Translations under genes and position numbers: made by a program
NCBI RefSeq assembly: GCF_030580655.1
Contig: NZ_JAUQTB010000018.1
Span: 1 to 59,011, forward strand
Direction of reading: 5' to 3'
DNA length: 59,011 nt
Source: Paenibacillus lacisoli
Lineage (GTDB): Bacteria; Bacillota; Bacilli; Paenibacillales; Paenibacillaceae
Notes under the pieces: model-generated
What the model was told of the DNA's origin: nothing
Databases searched by the model: none
What the model saw: the letters and a program-made list of their open reading frames with translations, nothing else
In this document: piece by piece, positions 45,700 through 55,985 of the stretch
Layout of the letters: the number at the start of each line of letters is the position of its first letter
Position numbering within the stretch: the first letter of the stretch is position 1

Positions 45700-46464
45700 G
45701 TGATTTTAGTTGTCGATATCGGGAATACCAACATTGTGCTTGGCATTTATAAGGGACGCGAGCTGCTCCATCATTACCGGATCAGTACGTCCAGGCAAGC
45801 AACCGTGGATGAGTATGGTGTATTGATCCATAACCTGTTCCAGATGGCCCACATCGAGGAGAACGAGATCGAGGGAGTCATTATTTCTTCCGTCGTACCG
45901 CCGCTGGTTAACGTCATAGAAGCGACATGTATGAAGTATATTCACAAGAAGCCGCTTGTGGTTGGGCCTGGTATTAAAACCGGTCTCAATCTGCGGTACG
46001 AGAATCCGCGTGAAGTGGGTGCTGACCGGATTGTGAATGCAGTAGCGGCTGTTGATCGTTATAATGGCCCGCTGGTTGTGGTCGATTTTGGGACGGCAAC
46101 AACGTTTGACTGTATTGATGACAAGGGCAATTACCTCGGCGGTGTCATCGTACCAGGCATTGGAATTTCCACAGAGGCACTGTACCAACGGGCTTCAAAA
46201 TTGCCGCGGATCGAGCTGGAGAAGCCTAAAAAGGTCATTGGCCGCAATACCGTCCATGCGATGCAGGCGGGAATTATATTTGGTTATGCCGGGCAGGTCG
46301 ACGGAATTGTGGAACGGATCAAGGCTGAGATGGGTGCCGAGCCGCGGGTACTGGCTACTGGCGGACTGGCAGAGCTTATTGCCAGCGAGACGCGCTCTAT
46401 TGAAGAGGTTCATCCCATGCTGACGCTCGAAGGCCTGCGAATTATTTATGAACGCAACCAGTAA
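45700..46464 (+). CDS. coaX: Type III pantothenate kinase
   Basis: 254 residues. First step of CoA synthesis, Acetate/ASKHA fold. Seen: VVDIGNTN near residue 4, [11 protein letters not shown] near 100, [11 protein letters not shown] near 120, [11 protein letters not shown] near 140 and TGG near the end. GTG 45700 with GAAGGGAGGG at eight bases is the family-like start. The frame from 45667 is rejected. The first gene of coaX-hslO-yacD-cysK, as in B. subtilis. Confidence 0.95.
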   Translation: MILVVDIGNTNIVLGIYKGRELLHHYRISTSRQATVDEYGVLIHNLFQMAHIEENEIEGVIISSVVPPLVNVIEATCMKYIHKKPLVVGPGIKTGLNLRYENPREVGADRIVNAVAAVDRYNGPLVVVDFGTATTFDCIDDKGNYLGGVIVPGIGISTEALYQRASKLPRIELEKPKKVIGRNTVHAMQAGIIFGYAGQVDGIVERIKAEMGAEPRVLATGGLAELIASETRSIEEVHPMLTLEGLRIIYERNQ

Positions 46465-46522
46465 CTGACTAGCCTGGTATGGATTTGGTTTGCCATTACA
46501 ATTGCTCTATACTGGAAGAGTA

Positions 46523-46545
46523 AGCTCGTGGAGCTAGTCTTTTTC
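46523..46545 (+). terminator. Possible weak terminator after coaX
   Basis: AGCTC-GTG-GAGCT short stem followed three bases later by TTTTT. Short and separated from the T tract, so only moderate. Confidence 0.4.
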
Positions 46546-46639
46546 ACCACAGGGTAAAGATGATATTAATGTTGATATAGAAGAGAACTTCAAATTTCAT
46601 TGTGCTGGCAGGGGTACCCCTGCTGAGGAGGATAAACAT

Positions 46640-47527
46640 ATGACAGAACAATTACAGGATCGCCTGATTCGCGGGACTGCAATGAACGGTCGGGTACGTG
46701 CTTTTGCGGTGCGCACAACTGGACTGGTCGAGGAACTTCGCCGCAGACACGACACCTACCCTACAGCTACGGCTGCATTAGGACGTACACTTACAGCTGG
46801 TGCCATGATGGGTGCGATGCTGAAAGGTGAAGAGAAGCTGACGATTCAGGTTAAGGGTGATGGCCCGGTAGGTCAAATCGTGGTCGATTCCAACGCCAAA
46901 GGCGAAGTTCGCGGATATATTGATGATCCCCATGTACATTTGCCGGCGAACAGTGTTGGGAAACTGGACGTTGCGGGAGCAGTGGGAACATCGGGCTTTC
47001 TGCATGTCACCAAAGACCTTGGTTTAAAAGAACCCTATCGCGGGAGCACACCTATCATCTCAGGTGAGCTTGGCGAAGATTTCACTTATTACTTTGCCGT
47101 ATCTGAACAGACGCCGTCTGCAGTAGGACTGGGTGTGTTGGTGGATTCCGATAATTCGGTCATCACAGCTGGCGGGTTTATCATTCAGCTGCTGCCAGGA
47201 TTGAGTGATGACGAGATTACAGCCATTGAGCAGGCAGTGGGTGCCCTTCCTCCAGTGACTTCGCTGCTGGACCAGGGTCTTGAGCTGGATGAACTGCTGC
47301 GCTGGATGCTTCCTGATGTACAGGTCATGGACAGTATGGATATCCGGTTCGTATGCCAGTGCTCCCGTGAACGTGTGGAGGCAACGTTGATCAGCCTTGG
47401 ACAAAAGGAACTGGAAGACTTGATCGAAGAGGAAGGCGAAGCGGAAGTGGTATGTCATTTCTGCAATGAGGCCTATCATTTCAATAAGGAAGATCTGCAG
47501 ACACTGTTGGAACAAGCAACATCCTAA
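46640..47527 (+). CDS. hslO: Redox-regulated chaperone Hsp33
   Basis: 295 residues. N-terminal domain (DRLIRGTAMNGRVRAFAVRTT) and C-terminal redox switch with CQC near 237 and CHFC near 270, the four zinc cysteines. Under oxidative stress disulfide formation and unfolding activate holdase function. GAGGAGG lies before the ATG. Confidence 0.95.
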   Translation: MTEQLQDRLIRGTAMNGRVRAFAVRTTGLVEELRRRHDTYPTATAALGRTLTAGAMMGAMLKGEEKLTIQVKGDGPVGQIVVDSNAKGEVRGYIDDPHVHLPANSVGKLDVAGAVGTSGFLHVTKDLGLKEPYRGSTPIISGELGEDFTYYFAVSEQTPSAVGLGVLVDSDNSVITAGGFIIQLLPGLSDDEITAIEQAVGALPPVTSLLDQGLELDELLRWMLPDVQVMDSMDIRFVCQCSRERVEATLISLGQKELEDLIEEEGEAEVVCHFCNEAYHFNKEDLQTLLEQATS

Positions 47528-47554
47528 TAACCGGGGAAGAGTGATCCACATGGG

Positions 47555-48508
47555 GTGACGAAGCAGGAGAGAGTGTTATGGTCCGCAGTGATTGTTCTGA
47601 CTGTCGGGGTGCTGGTGCTGAGCGGTTGGATCGTAAGGCAGGGACTGCTTGAGGAATCAGAAGATCGCCGTTCTTCCGATGGCGATGCCTTGTATGGAGA
47701 TCAGCCTGTCGCCAGCATTGGCAATGACTCCATTTCTAACCGGGATTGGGTTCGTCAGCTGAAGAACCACTATGGTCAGGCTGTGCTGATGCAGATGCTG
47801 AACCGGAAGGCGGTAGGTCTTGAAGCCCAAGCCCGGAACCTGACCGCATCAGCAGACGAAGTTCAAGCGCAGCTGAAGCAGGCTATGGAGGGCTACAGCT
47901 CGGAGACCGATTACTACCGCGAGATGAAGACTCAGTTTGGATTAACCTCAGCCGAACTTCGGCAGGAGGCGGAATATCAGGTGCTGCTCCTCAAAATAGC
48001 CACGGCAGACATTGAAGTTAGCGACGAGGAGGTAGGCGAGTATATCGCCGAGCATGCCAGCGAATTTGATTCCCGCGTTCGTATGAATTTATCTGTCATT
48101 CGTGTTCAGGATGAAAAGACAGCAGGGCGAGTCCTTGATTCCCTGGCAGATGGGGTGCCTTTTGAAGAGGTCGCCGAAGAAGTACTTAGAGATGCTGATG
48201 TCCGGGAACAGGGCGGAGATTTGGGCTGGGTGGATGCAGAAGATCCTTTTCAGCCCAAGGAAATACTGTCAGCCGCAGCCCGGCTGCAAGCAGGGGATAT
48301 GGCGGGGCCTATTGTACTTGAAGATGGGGATTATGCAGTTGTTTATGTAAAGGAAATCGAGAGGTCTCCAGCCATGAACACAACCGATGCGCGTCATAAA
48401 GCCAAGAAGGAGATCAAACTGAGCCGGGCTATGCCTTTGGAACAGGTAGAGGGTAACTTAAGAGTTAAATACGGTGCGAAGGTCATAAAATCGGCACCAG
48501 CCTCGTAA
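47555..48508 (+). CDS. yacD: Membrane-anchored PpiC-type peptidyl-prolyl isomerase YacD
   Basis: 317 residues. One N-terminal membrane helix (SAVIVLTVGVLVLSGWIV), SurA-like N domain, then a parvulin domain near residues 185-270 (RMNLSVIRVQDEKTAGRVLDSL, then GGDLGWVDAEDPFQP). A second extracytoplasmic foldase besides the PrsA-like gene at 28 kb, here without lipobox. The GTG start at 47555 has only a loose ribosome site (GGGGAAGAGTGA). Position between hslO and cysK is conserved. Confidence 0.88.
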   Translation: MTKQERVLWSAVIVLTVGVLVLSGWIVRQGLLEESEDRRSSDGDALYGDQPVASIGNDSISNRDWVRQLKNHYGQAVLMQMLNRKAVGLEAQARNLTASADEVQAQLKQAMEGYSSETDYYREMKTQFGLTSAELRQEAEYQVLLLKIATADIEVSDEEVGEYIAEHASEFDSRVRMNLSVIRVQDEKTAGRVLDSLADGVPFEEVAEEVLRDADVREQGGDLGWVDAEDPFQPKEILSAAARLQAGDMAGPIVLEDGDYAVVYVKEIERSPAMNTTDARHKAKKEIKLSRAMPLEQVEGNLRVKYGAKVIKSAPAS

Positions 48509-48532
48509 CAGCAGCAAACTGGAGAATTACCT

Positions 48533-48573
48533 AAAATACTCTGCGATTGCCAGTAAATCGCGGAGTATTTTTT
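48533..48573 (+). terminator. Terminator after yacD
   Basis: AAAATACTCTGCGATT / AATCGCGGAGTATTTT arms with one mismatch or G-T pair, followed by T run. Confidence 0.92.
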
Positions 48574-48583
48574 ATTGTGAATA

Positions 48584-48612
48584 TTGACAAGAATAGCGGA
48601 GATTGATAAGAT
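48584..48612 (+). promoter_or_regulatory. Sigma-A promoter of cysK
   Basis: TTGACA (48584-48589), 17 bases, TAAGAT (48607-48612) preceded by TGA (extended -10). Start near 48619, at the edge of the large dyad at 48615. Confidence 0.6.
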
Positions 48613-48614
48613 TA

Positions 48615-48680
48615 GATCATAAAAACCTACTGATTTACTCGGGAATATAGGTATTTCGCGGGATAAGTAGGGCTATGATC
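48615..48680 (+). promoter_or_regulatory. Large two-step dyad in the cysK leader
   Basis: Outer arms GATCATA (48615-48621) and TATGATC (48674-48680). Inner arms CCTACT (48626-48631) and AGTAGG (48666-48671). The central 34 bases hold a further CGGGAATA/TATTTCG pairing. No T tract follows. It is either an RNA leader structure or a binding site such as for CymR. It matches no riboswitch class I recognise. The rest of the leader to 48806 is AT-rich with no gene. Confidence 0.6.
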
Positions 48681-48806
48681 TTAATAATAATTATTCATTT
48701 AGCATTTTGCATAGATTGAATCATTTCATGAATCGATCGGAAGCAGATGCCCATAGCTCGCAGCATGTACAGACCATCTTTCATTTCTCTAAGGAGGGCA
48801 ATTATC

Positions 48807-49745
48807 ATGGCTAAAGTCGTCAATAACGTTACTGAACTTATCGGGGGAACACCGCTTGTGCGCCTGAACCGGATCGTACCTGAGGACAGCGCAGAAATTT
48901 ATCTGAAGCTTGAGTATCAAAACCCGGGTTCCAGCGTTAAGGACCGGATCGCAGTCAGCATGGTTGAAGAAGCAGAGAAAGAAGGCCTTCTGAAGCCAGG
49001 CGGTACGATTATTGAGGCAACGAGCGGCAACACAGGTATCGGCCTGGCAATGGTAGCTGCGGCTAAAGGCTACAGAGCCATTATTGTAATGCCTGAGACA
49101 ATGAGCTTGGAGCGTCGTAACCTGCTGCGTGCGTATGGAGCAGAGCTTGTTCTGACTCCGGGATCGGAGGGCATGAACGGTGCGGTGAAGAAGATGGAAG
49201 AGCTCCTGGAGGAGAATCCTGAATATTTTGCTGCAGAACAGTTTAAGAATAAAGCTAACCTTAAGATCCACCTGGAAACAACAGGCCCGGAAATTGTAGA
49301 AGCGATCGAGTCCATTGGCGGAGGTCTTGACGCGTTCGTAGCCGGTATCGGTACCGGCGGTACAATCTCCGGCGCAGGTGAAGTGCTTAAGAAGGCTTTT
49401 CCTGAAGTGAAGGTCGTTGCTGTTGAGCCGGCAGCTTCCCCGATTTTGTCCGGCGGTAAACCAGGTCCGCACAAAATTCAAGGCATTGGTGCCAACTTTA
49501 TTCCGGATATTCTCAACCAGAACATCTACGATGAAATCGTAACCGTTGAGAATGATGAAGCTTTCGAAACTGCACGCCGTGTTGCAAGAGAAGAAGGTAT
49601 TCTGTCTGGTATTTCCTCAGGTGCAGCTGTATTCGCGGCACTGAAGATAGCCAAGGAACTGGGTAAAGGCAAACGAATTGTGGTCATTATTCCAAGTAAC
49701 GGCGAACGCTACTTGAGCACACCGCTGTACAATTTTGAATCTTAA
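48807..49745 (+). CDS. cysK: Cysteine synthase A
   Basis: 312 residues. O-acetylserine sulfhydrylase: SSVKDRIA near residue 42 with the PLP lysine, [11 protein letters not shown] near 72, [10 protein letters not shown] near 177 and GISSGAA near 268. Makes cysteine from O-acetylserine and sulfide and in B. subtilis also helps CymR sense cysteine supply. ATG 48807 with AAGGAGGGC. The upstream frame from 48747 is rejected. Confidence 0.97.
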   Translation: MAKVVNNVTELIGGTPLVRLNRIVPEDSAEIYLKLEYQNPGSSVKDRIAVSMVEEAEKEGLLKPGGTIIEATSGNTGIGLAMVAAAKGYRAIIVMPETMSLERRNLLRAYGAELVLTPGSEGMNGAVKKMEELLEENPEYFAAEQFKNKANLKIHLETTGPEIVEAIESIGGGLDAFVAGIGTGGTISGAGEVLKKAFPEVKVVAVEPAASPILSGGKPGPHKIQGIGANFIPDILNQNIYDEIVTVENDEAFETARRVAREEGILSGISSGAAVFAALKIAKELGKGKRIVVIIPSNGERYLSTPLYNFES

Positions 49746-49771
49746 TACCAGGAACTGATTATAGGTATAGG

Positions 49772-49810
49772 AATCCCTTTTCTCGGCAGCGAGATGAGGG
49801 ATTTCTTGTT
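49772..49810 (+). terminator. Terminator after cysK
   Basis: AATCCC..CTCG-GCAG-CGAG..GGGATT with an internal loop, followed by TTCTTGTTATT. Confidence 0.7.
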
Positions 49811-49926
49811 ATTAGGGGAAAATGCTTTTAAAGCAGAGCCCGCTTTAGTATACTATCAAGCAACACAACTGTTAGCTGTAGACTAGCCAAGATAGGCTTC
49901 TCTACAGAGAAAAGGGAGATGAGACG

Positions 49927-50505
49927 ATGATCCTTGTCATCGATAATTATGATTCTTTCACATATAACCTCGTACAATACCTGGGTGAGCTGGGTGAGGA
50001 TGTTACAGTGCGTCGGAATGACGAAATTGATATTGAAGGCATTCGTGCAATGTCTCCAGACCATATTCTGCTTTCCCCGGGTCCGTGCACACCTAATGAG
50101 GCCGGCATAACGCTGGAGGTTATCCAGCAGTTCAAAGGAAAGATTCCCATCTTTGGTGTCTGTCTCGGTCACCAGGCAATCGGCCAGGCTTTTGGCGGTC
50201 ATGTCGTGCGGGCAGAACGCCTGATGCATGGCAAAACATCGCCCATTCATCATCGTAATCAATCTGTCTTTGAAGGCTTGCCTTCTCCTTTCACAGCTAC
50301 ACGCTATCATTCGCTGATTGTGGACCGGGATACACTGCCCGATACCCTTGAGATCACGGCAGAGACAGAGGAAGGCGAAATTATGGGTCTTCGTCACAAA
50401 AAATACGCTGTCGAGGGCGTACAATTCCACCCGGAGTCCATCATTACAGATCATGGACACCAGATTTTGCGCAACTTCCTGAAGCGCAGCCAGATTCAGG
50501 TATAG
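49927..50505 (+). CDS. pabA: Aminodeoxychorismate/anthranilate synthase glutamine amidotransferase
   Basis: 192 residues. Class I amidotransferase: [10 protein letters not shown] at the start, [12 protein letters not shown] near 56, catalytic [11 protein letters not shown] near 78 and [10 protein letters not shown] near 165. Supplies ammonia for p-aminobenzoate, and in Bacillus also for anthranilate. AAAAGGGAGATGAG precedes the ATG. In B. subtilis pabB precedes and pabC follows it. Both are missing here, so its partner subunit must be encoded elsewhere. A TATACT at 49849 may be its promoter. Confidence 0.94.
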   Translation: MILVIDNYDSFTYNLVQYLGELGEDVTVRRNDEIDIEGIRAMSPDHILLSPGPCTPNEAGITLEVIQQFKGKIPIFGVCLGHQAIGQAFGGHVVRAERLMHGKTSPIHHRNQSVFEGLPSPFTATRYHSLIVDRDTLPDTLEITAETEEGEIMGLRHKKYAVEGVQFHPESIITDHGHQILRNFLKRSQIQV

Positions 50506-50525
50506 TGGGGATGGGACTAGCACCT

Positions 50526-51377
50526 ATGATGTACCGCCGCAGTTACTGCTGCGGTGAAACCACCCTAAACCTCGGCGAATCTACACTTATTATGGGTATT
50601 CTAAATGTCACTCCGGATTCGTTCTCGGACGGGGGGAAATATAACGATGTGAATCGCGCGGTCTCCCATGCGCTCCAGTTAATGGAGGACGGGGCCGATC
50701 TGATTGATATTGGCGGAGAGTCTACTCGTCCCGGTCATGAGCAGATCAGCGTGCAGGAGGAGATTGATCGGGTCGTTCCAATTATTGAAGCGATCCACAG
50801 GGAAGCTCCGCATATCCCCCTGTCCATTGATACATATAAGGCAGAGGTAGCCCGTCAAGCCCTTCGGGCAGGAGCTCATATAATTAATGACATTTGGGGG
50901 CTCAAGGCAGATGCGGATATGGCGCGTGTGGCAGCCGAGGCCGGATGTCCGGTCATTCTGATGCATAATCGCAAGGAACGGAACTACATCTCTATTGTTC
51001 ATGATATGGTACAGGATCTTCAAGAGAGCATTGACATCGCTGCTCGAGCCGGTATCAGACCGGAACAGTTAATTCTGGATCCCGGGATCGGCTTTGCCAA
51101 AAATCATAAGGATAACCTGGTGGTGATGTCTTCACTTGGACAACTCTGCCGTATGGGTTATCCAGTGCTGCTGGCAACCTCCCGTAAGAGATTTATCCGT
51201 ACGGTGCTGGACCTGCCTGTGGATGATGTCATCGAAGGGACGGCTGCTACGGTTGCTTTCGGGATCGCACAGGGGTGCCAGATGGTTCGGGTTCACGATG
51301 TAAGGGAAATCAAGCGAACCGTTCGTATGAGTGACGCCATGTTGTATGCTTCGCCGGATATCGTGATTAGAGACTAG
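50526..51377 (+). CDS. folP: Dihydropteroate synthase
   Basis: 283 residues. TIM-barrel enzyme joining p-aminobenzoate and dihydropterin pyrophosphate, the sulfonamide target. Seen: MGILNVTPDSFSDGG near residue 23, DIGGESTRPGHE near 60, SIDTYKAEV near 100, LDPGIGFAK near 188 and SRKRFI near 219. The start is uncertain: ATG 50526 is well spaced from GGGGATGGG. GTG 50505 and ATG 50511 are in frame. Confidence 0.95.
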   Translation: MMYRRSYCCGETTLNLGESTLIMGILNVTPDSFSDGGKYNDVNRAVSHALQLMEDGADLIDIGGESTRPGHEQISVQEEIDRVVPIIEAIHREAPHIPLSIDTYKAEVARQALRAGAHIINDIWGLKADADMARVAAEAGCPVILMHNRKERNYISIVHDMVQDLQESIDIAARAGIRPEQLILDPGIGFAKNHKDNLVVMSSLGQLCRMGYPVLLATSRKRFIRTVLDLPVDDVIEGTAATVAFGIAQGCQMVRVHDVREIKRTVRMSDAMLYASPDIVIRD

Positions 51378-51410
51378 AGATTTGGTTTGGGACAGAAAGG
51401 GAGATCAGCA

Positions 51411-51773
51411 TTGGATAAGATGTCTATTCACCGTATGGAGTATTACGGATATCACGGTGTCTTTGAGGAAGAACGCAGGCTTGGACAGCGTTTTTATATT
51501 GATCTGGAATTGGAGCTTGACCTGCGCAGAGCCGGTGAGGAAGATGCGCTGGAGTACACCGTCAATTATGCTGAAGTGCATGAGAAGGTGAAGGCGGTTG
51601 TAGAAAAGGAGTCATTCCAGTTAATTGAGGCGTTAGGGGAACGTATTGCATCTTCCCTACTGGACACTTATACTAGTGTCAATGCATTGACAGTCAAAGT
51701 AACCAAGCCCCATCCGCCTTTTGATATTCATTTTCAGGGCGTTACCGTGGAGCTTCATCGCACAAGGAAGTGA
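51411..51773 (+). CDS. folB: Dihydroneopterin aldolase
   Basis: 120 residues, usual length. YYGYHGVFEEERRLGQRF near the start, VNYAEVHEKV near 58, LIEALGERIA near 75, and VKVTKPHPPF near 98. Converts dihydroneopterin to hydroxymethyl-dihydropterin. TTG 51411 follows AAGGGAG by seven bases. The frame from 51387 lacks support. Between folP and folK. Confidence 0.95.
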   Translation: MDKMSIHRMEYYGYHGVFEEERRLGQRFYIDLELELDLRRAGEEDALEYTVNYAEVHEKVKAVVEKESFQLIEALGERIASSLLDTYTSVNALTVKVTKPHPPFDIHFQGVTVELHRTRK

Positions 51774-51782
51774 GAAGTGAAC

Positions 51783-52328
51783 ATGAACGGTTATCAGACC
51801 TCTGAGAAATCAGAGGCTTATATTGCTTTGGGGGCCAATTTGGGGGATCGGCAAGCTACCTTGATGGAGGCTGTAACCCTGCTGGACCAGCATCCTGATA
51901 TTCAGGTGGAACGCTGCTCCAATTTGTATGAGACCGAGCCTGTGGGCTATATGAATCAGCCTGCCTTTCTGAACATGGCATTGACCGTGAGTACGCGGCT
52001 TCAGCCAATAGAGCTGCTGCGGGCGATGCTGGAGATTGAGAATCAGCTGGGAAGGGTCCGGGATGTTCGTTGGGGCCCCCGTACGGTGGATCTGGACCTG
52101 ATTTGGATGGAAGGACTGCAGCTGGATACACCGGAGCTGATGCTGCCACATCCGAGAATGCGGGAACGGGCATTTGTGCTTGTACCTCTATCCGATATAG
52201 TCAGTCCCGATACATCCGGCCTATACAATACTGTGAAGTCAGCGCTTGCTGGACTGGATGGAAGGGAAGGAATACAGCTTTGGACAACATGCAGCTGGCA
52301 CAGCGGCTCCGCGCCTTCCGTAAATTAA
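51783..52328 (+). CDS. folK: 2-amino-4-hydroxy-6-hydroxymethyldihydropteridine pyrophosphokinase
   Basis: 181 residues. AYIALGANLGDRQATL near residue 12, NLYETEPVGY near 48, and RDVRWGPRTVDLDLIWM near 93, the HPPK signature. Transfers pyrophosphate to make the substrate of FolP. ATG 51783 or GTG 51777 are both possible. The 3' end overlaps the start of yazB. Confidence 0.95.
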   Translation: MNGYQTSEKSEAYIALGANLGDRQATLMEAVTLLDQHPDIQVERCSNLYETEPVGYMNQPAFLNMALTVSTRLQPIELLRAMLEIENQLGRVRDVRWGPRTVDLDLIWMEGLQLDTPELMLPHPRMRERAFVLVPLSDIVSPDTSGLYNTVKSALAGLDGREGIQLWTTCSWHSGSAPSVN

Positions 52329-52489
52329 AAGGATATACCCAACAGCAGCTGGCAGAAGAGACGGGCTTGTCGCTCACGGTGCTGGGTTCACTGGAACGCG
52401 GAAATCGTAAGGTCGAAGATCATATGGTGGAAGCCATTGCCCGAACCCTGGGCGTGTCGGTTCAGGAGATTAAGGGCATAGATAGATAA
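52280..52489 (+). CDS. yazB: Helix-turn-helix protein YazB
   Basis: 69 residues, the same length as B. subtilis YazB. XRE-type helix-turn-helix: AQRLRAFRKLKGYTQQQLAE, then LSLTVLGSLERGNRKVED. TTG 52280 with GGAAGGGAAGGAA upstream lies inside folK, so the genes overlap by 49 bases. Target unknown. It is part of the folate operon in several Bacillota and may regulate it. Confidence 0.88.
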   Translation: MDNMQLAQRLRAFRKLKGYTQQQLAEETGLSLTVLGSLERGNRKVEDHMVEAIARTLGVSVQEIKGIDR

Positions 52490-52556
52490 CATGCTGTTGT
52501 ATCGATATAGCACAACATTAAACAAAGCCGAAGATCAGAGGGGTGAACATAGGATC

Positions 52557-53558
52557 ATGTTGAAGATTGGCGATATAGAATTGAAGAACCAGGTTGTTCT
52601 GGCTCCGATGGCAGGCGTCTGCAATCCGGCTTTCCGCCTCATCGCAAAGGAATTTGGGACAGGACTTGTCTGCGCGGAGATGGTTAGTGACAAAGCCATT
52701 ATCCATGGGAATAAGCGTACGCGTGAGATGCTGTTCGTCGATGAACGGGAGAAGCCGCTCAGCCTGCAGATTTTTGGTGGGGACCGGAATTCACTGGTTG
52801 AAGCGGCCAAGGTCGTGGATCAGGAGACCAATGCGGATATTATCGATATCAATATGGGATGTCCGGTGCCGAAGGTGACCAAATGTGATGCCGGTGCGCG
52901 CTGGCTGCTGGATCCGAACAAGATTTATGAAATGGTATCAGCCGTTGTGGATGCTGTAGACAAACCGGTTACTGTTAAAATGCGTATCGGCTGGGACAAT
53001 GAACACATCTATGCCGTGGAGAATGCCAGAGCGGTTGAACGCGCCGGCGCGAATGCGGTCAGTGTTCATGGGCGTACCCGGGAGCAGCTGTATACAGGTC
53101 ATGCCAACTGGGACATTATAAAAGAAGTTAAGGAAGCTGTATCCATCCCGGTTATTGGTAACGGTGATGTTCTGACTCCTGAAGATGCGCGCCGTATGCT
53201 GGATACCACAGGCGTAGACGGAGTCATGATCGGCCGCGGAGCCCTTGGAAATCCTTGGATGCTGTACCGTACGATTGAGTATCTGAAGACAGGAGAACTT
53301 CACCCGGATCCTGCTCCGATGGAAAAGATTCGTATTGCGATTCTGCATATGGATCGTCTGATCAGCTTGAGGGGCGAAGCTGTTGCCGTTCGGGAGATGC
53401 GCAAGCATCTGGCTTGGTACCTGAAAGGCATTGATGGCGCAGCCCATGTAAAGGACGCTATTATGGAGGAGACCCAACGGGATGATGTCGTGCGGATTTT
53501 GGAGAACTTTGTTTTACAGCTGGATGTGAAAGAAGAGTCAACGGCGGCGGTTCATTAA
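52557..53558 (+). CDS. dusB: tRNA-dihydrouridine synthase
   Basis: 333 residues. FMN TIM-barrel: LAPMAGVCNPAFR near residue 15, DINMGCPVPKVTKCDAGA near 98 with the catalytic cysteine, VHGRTREQLYTG near 166, and MIGRGALGNPW near 224. Reduces uridine in the tRNA D-loop. ATG 52557 fits the family start MLKIGDIELKN. GAGGGGTGA lies 11 bases upstream. B. subtilis yacF. Confidence 0.95.
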   Translation: MLKIGDIELKNQVVLAPMAGVCNPAFRLIAKEFGTGLVCAEMVSDKAIIHGNKRTREMLFVDEREKPLSLQIFGGDRNSLVEAAKVVDQETNADIIDINMGCPVPKVTKCDAGARWLLDPNKIYEMVSAVVDAVDKPVTVKMRIGWDNEHIYAVENARAVERAGANAVSVHGRTREQLYTGHANWDIIKEVKEAVSIPVIGNGDVLTPEDARRMLDTTGVDGVMIGRGALGNPWMLYRTIEYLKTGELHPDPAPMEKIRIAILHMDRLISLRGEAVAVREMRKHLAWYLKGIDGAAHVKDAIMEETQRDDVVRILENFVLQLDVKEESTAAVH

Positions 53559-53757
53559 CCGCCGGGTCTCATTGACTTTTACTCTGCTGTACCCTATAAT
53601 TTCTCAGTATAAATTTCACTTGCATAGATTTGACTTGAAGGCAACCGCTGACAGCATGAGAGAACGTTCTGTTTTCTGCATCCAGGCATATAGTGGTGTT
53701 AGACTTTTTACTGGTCCATTTTTTTAAATTATTTCCACGACAGGAGAATCGGTTGAG

Positions 53758-54234
53758 ATGAGCGATAAAGAAGTCATTCTGACACAGGAAGGCCTCAAGA
53801 AACTGGAAGACGAGCTTGAGAATTTGAAATCGGTTAAACGCCGCGAAGTGGCGGAACGGATTAAAGTCGCAATCGGTTATGGAGATATCAGCGAGAACTC
53901 CGAGTATGAGGATGCCAAGAACGAACAGGCTTTTATTGAAGGCCGTATCATTACCTTGGAGAAAATGCTTCGTAACGCGCGTATCATTAACAGTGACGAA
54001 ATCGATACCGATTCCGTTGGTGTTGGTGCTACCGTGCTGGTAGAAGACCTGGAATTTGGCGATCAAGTGGAATATACCATTGTAGGTACTGCCGAATCCG
54101 ATCCGTTAAACAATAAAATATCCAATGAAAGCCCTGTAGGCAAAGCCATCCTAGGCAAACAAAAAGGTGCTGTTGTCGACGTTAACGTGCCTGCCGGCGT
54201 GATCCAGTACAAAATTGTAGACATTAAGAAATAA
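53758..54234 (+). CDS. greA: Transcription elongation factor GreA
   Basis: 158 residues. N-terminal antiparallel coiled coil with [16 protein letters not shown] and the tip [16 protein letters not shown], whose acidic residues enter the polymerase channel. Then a C-terminal FKBP-like domain with [13 protein letters not shown]. Rescues backtracked RNA polymerase. CAGGAG lies about 12 bases before the ATG. The 200 bases before it have a CGGCGGTT/AACCGCCG hairpin at the dusB stop but no clear promoter. Confidence 0.95.
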   Translation: MSDKEVILTQEGLKKLEDELENLKSVKRREVAERIKVAIGYGDISENSEYEDAKNEQAFIEGRIITLEKMLRNARIINSDEIDTDSVGVGATVLVEDLEFGDQVEYTIVGTAESDPLNNKISNESPVGKAILGKQKGAVVDVNVPAGVIQYKIVDIKK

Positions 54235-54265
54235 ACACTACTGCTTACCGGGAAAAGAGATGAAG

Positions 54266-54288
54266 AGCTTCCTTAGGGAAGCTTTTTT
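54266..54288 (+). terminator. Terminator after greA
   Basis: AGCTTCC-TTAG-GGAAGCT then T5. Seven-base perfect stem. Confidence 0.85.
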
Positions 54289-54304
54289 CACTTCAAATAT
54301 GTAA

Positions 54305-55861
<1,557 letters not shown>

Positions 55862-55885
55862 GGCTGTAAAGGATATTGAATAACC

Positions 55886-55929
55886 AAGGGGACAGTAGGG
55901 GATGATTCATCGCCACTGCCCCTTTTTTC
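55886..55929 (+). terminator. Terminator after lysS
   Basis: AAGGGG..CAGT..GGGATG / CATCGCCACTGCCCCTT imperfect long stem, then T6. Confidence 0.85.
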
Positions 55930-55985
55930 TTAATCAGGCTGTCTGCCTGCTGACGATCAGAATGAACTAGAAGGAGACACTGCAT

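Noticed and set aside
48615..48680. T-box or S-box leader before cysK
   Set aside because: No T-box AGGGTGG-type antiterminator, no K-turn and core of a SAM riboswitch, and no terminator follows the dyad.
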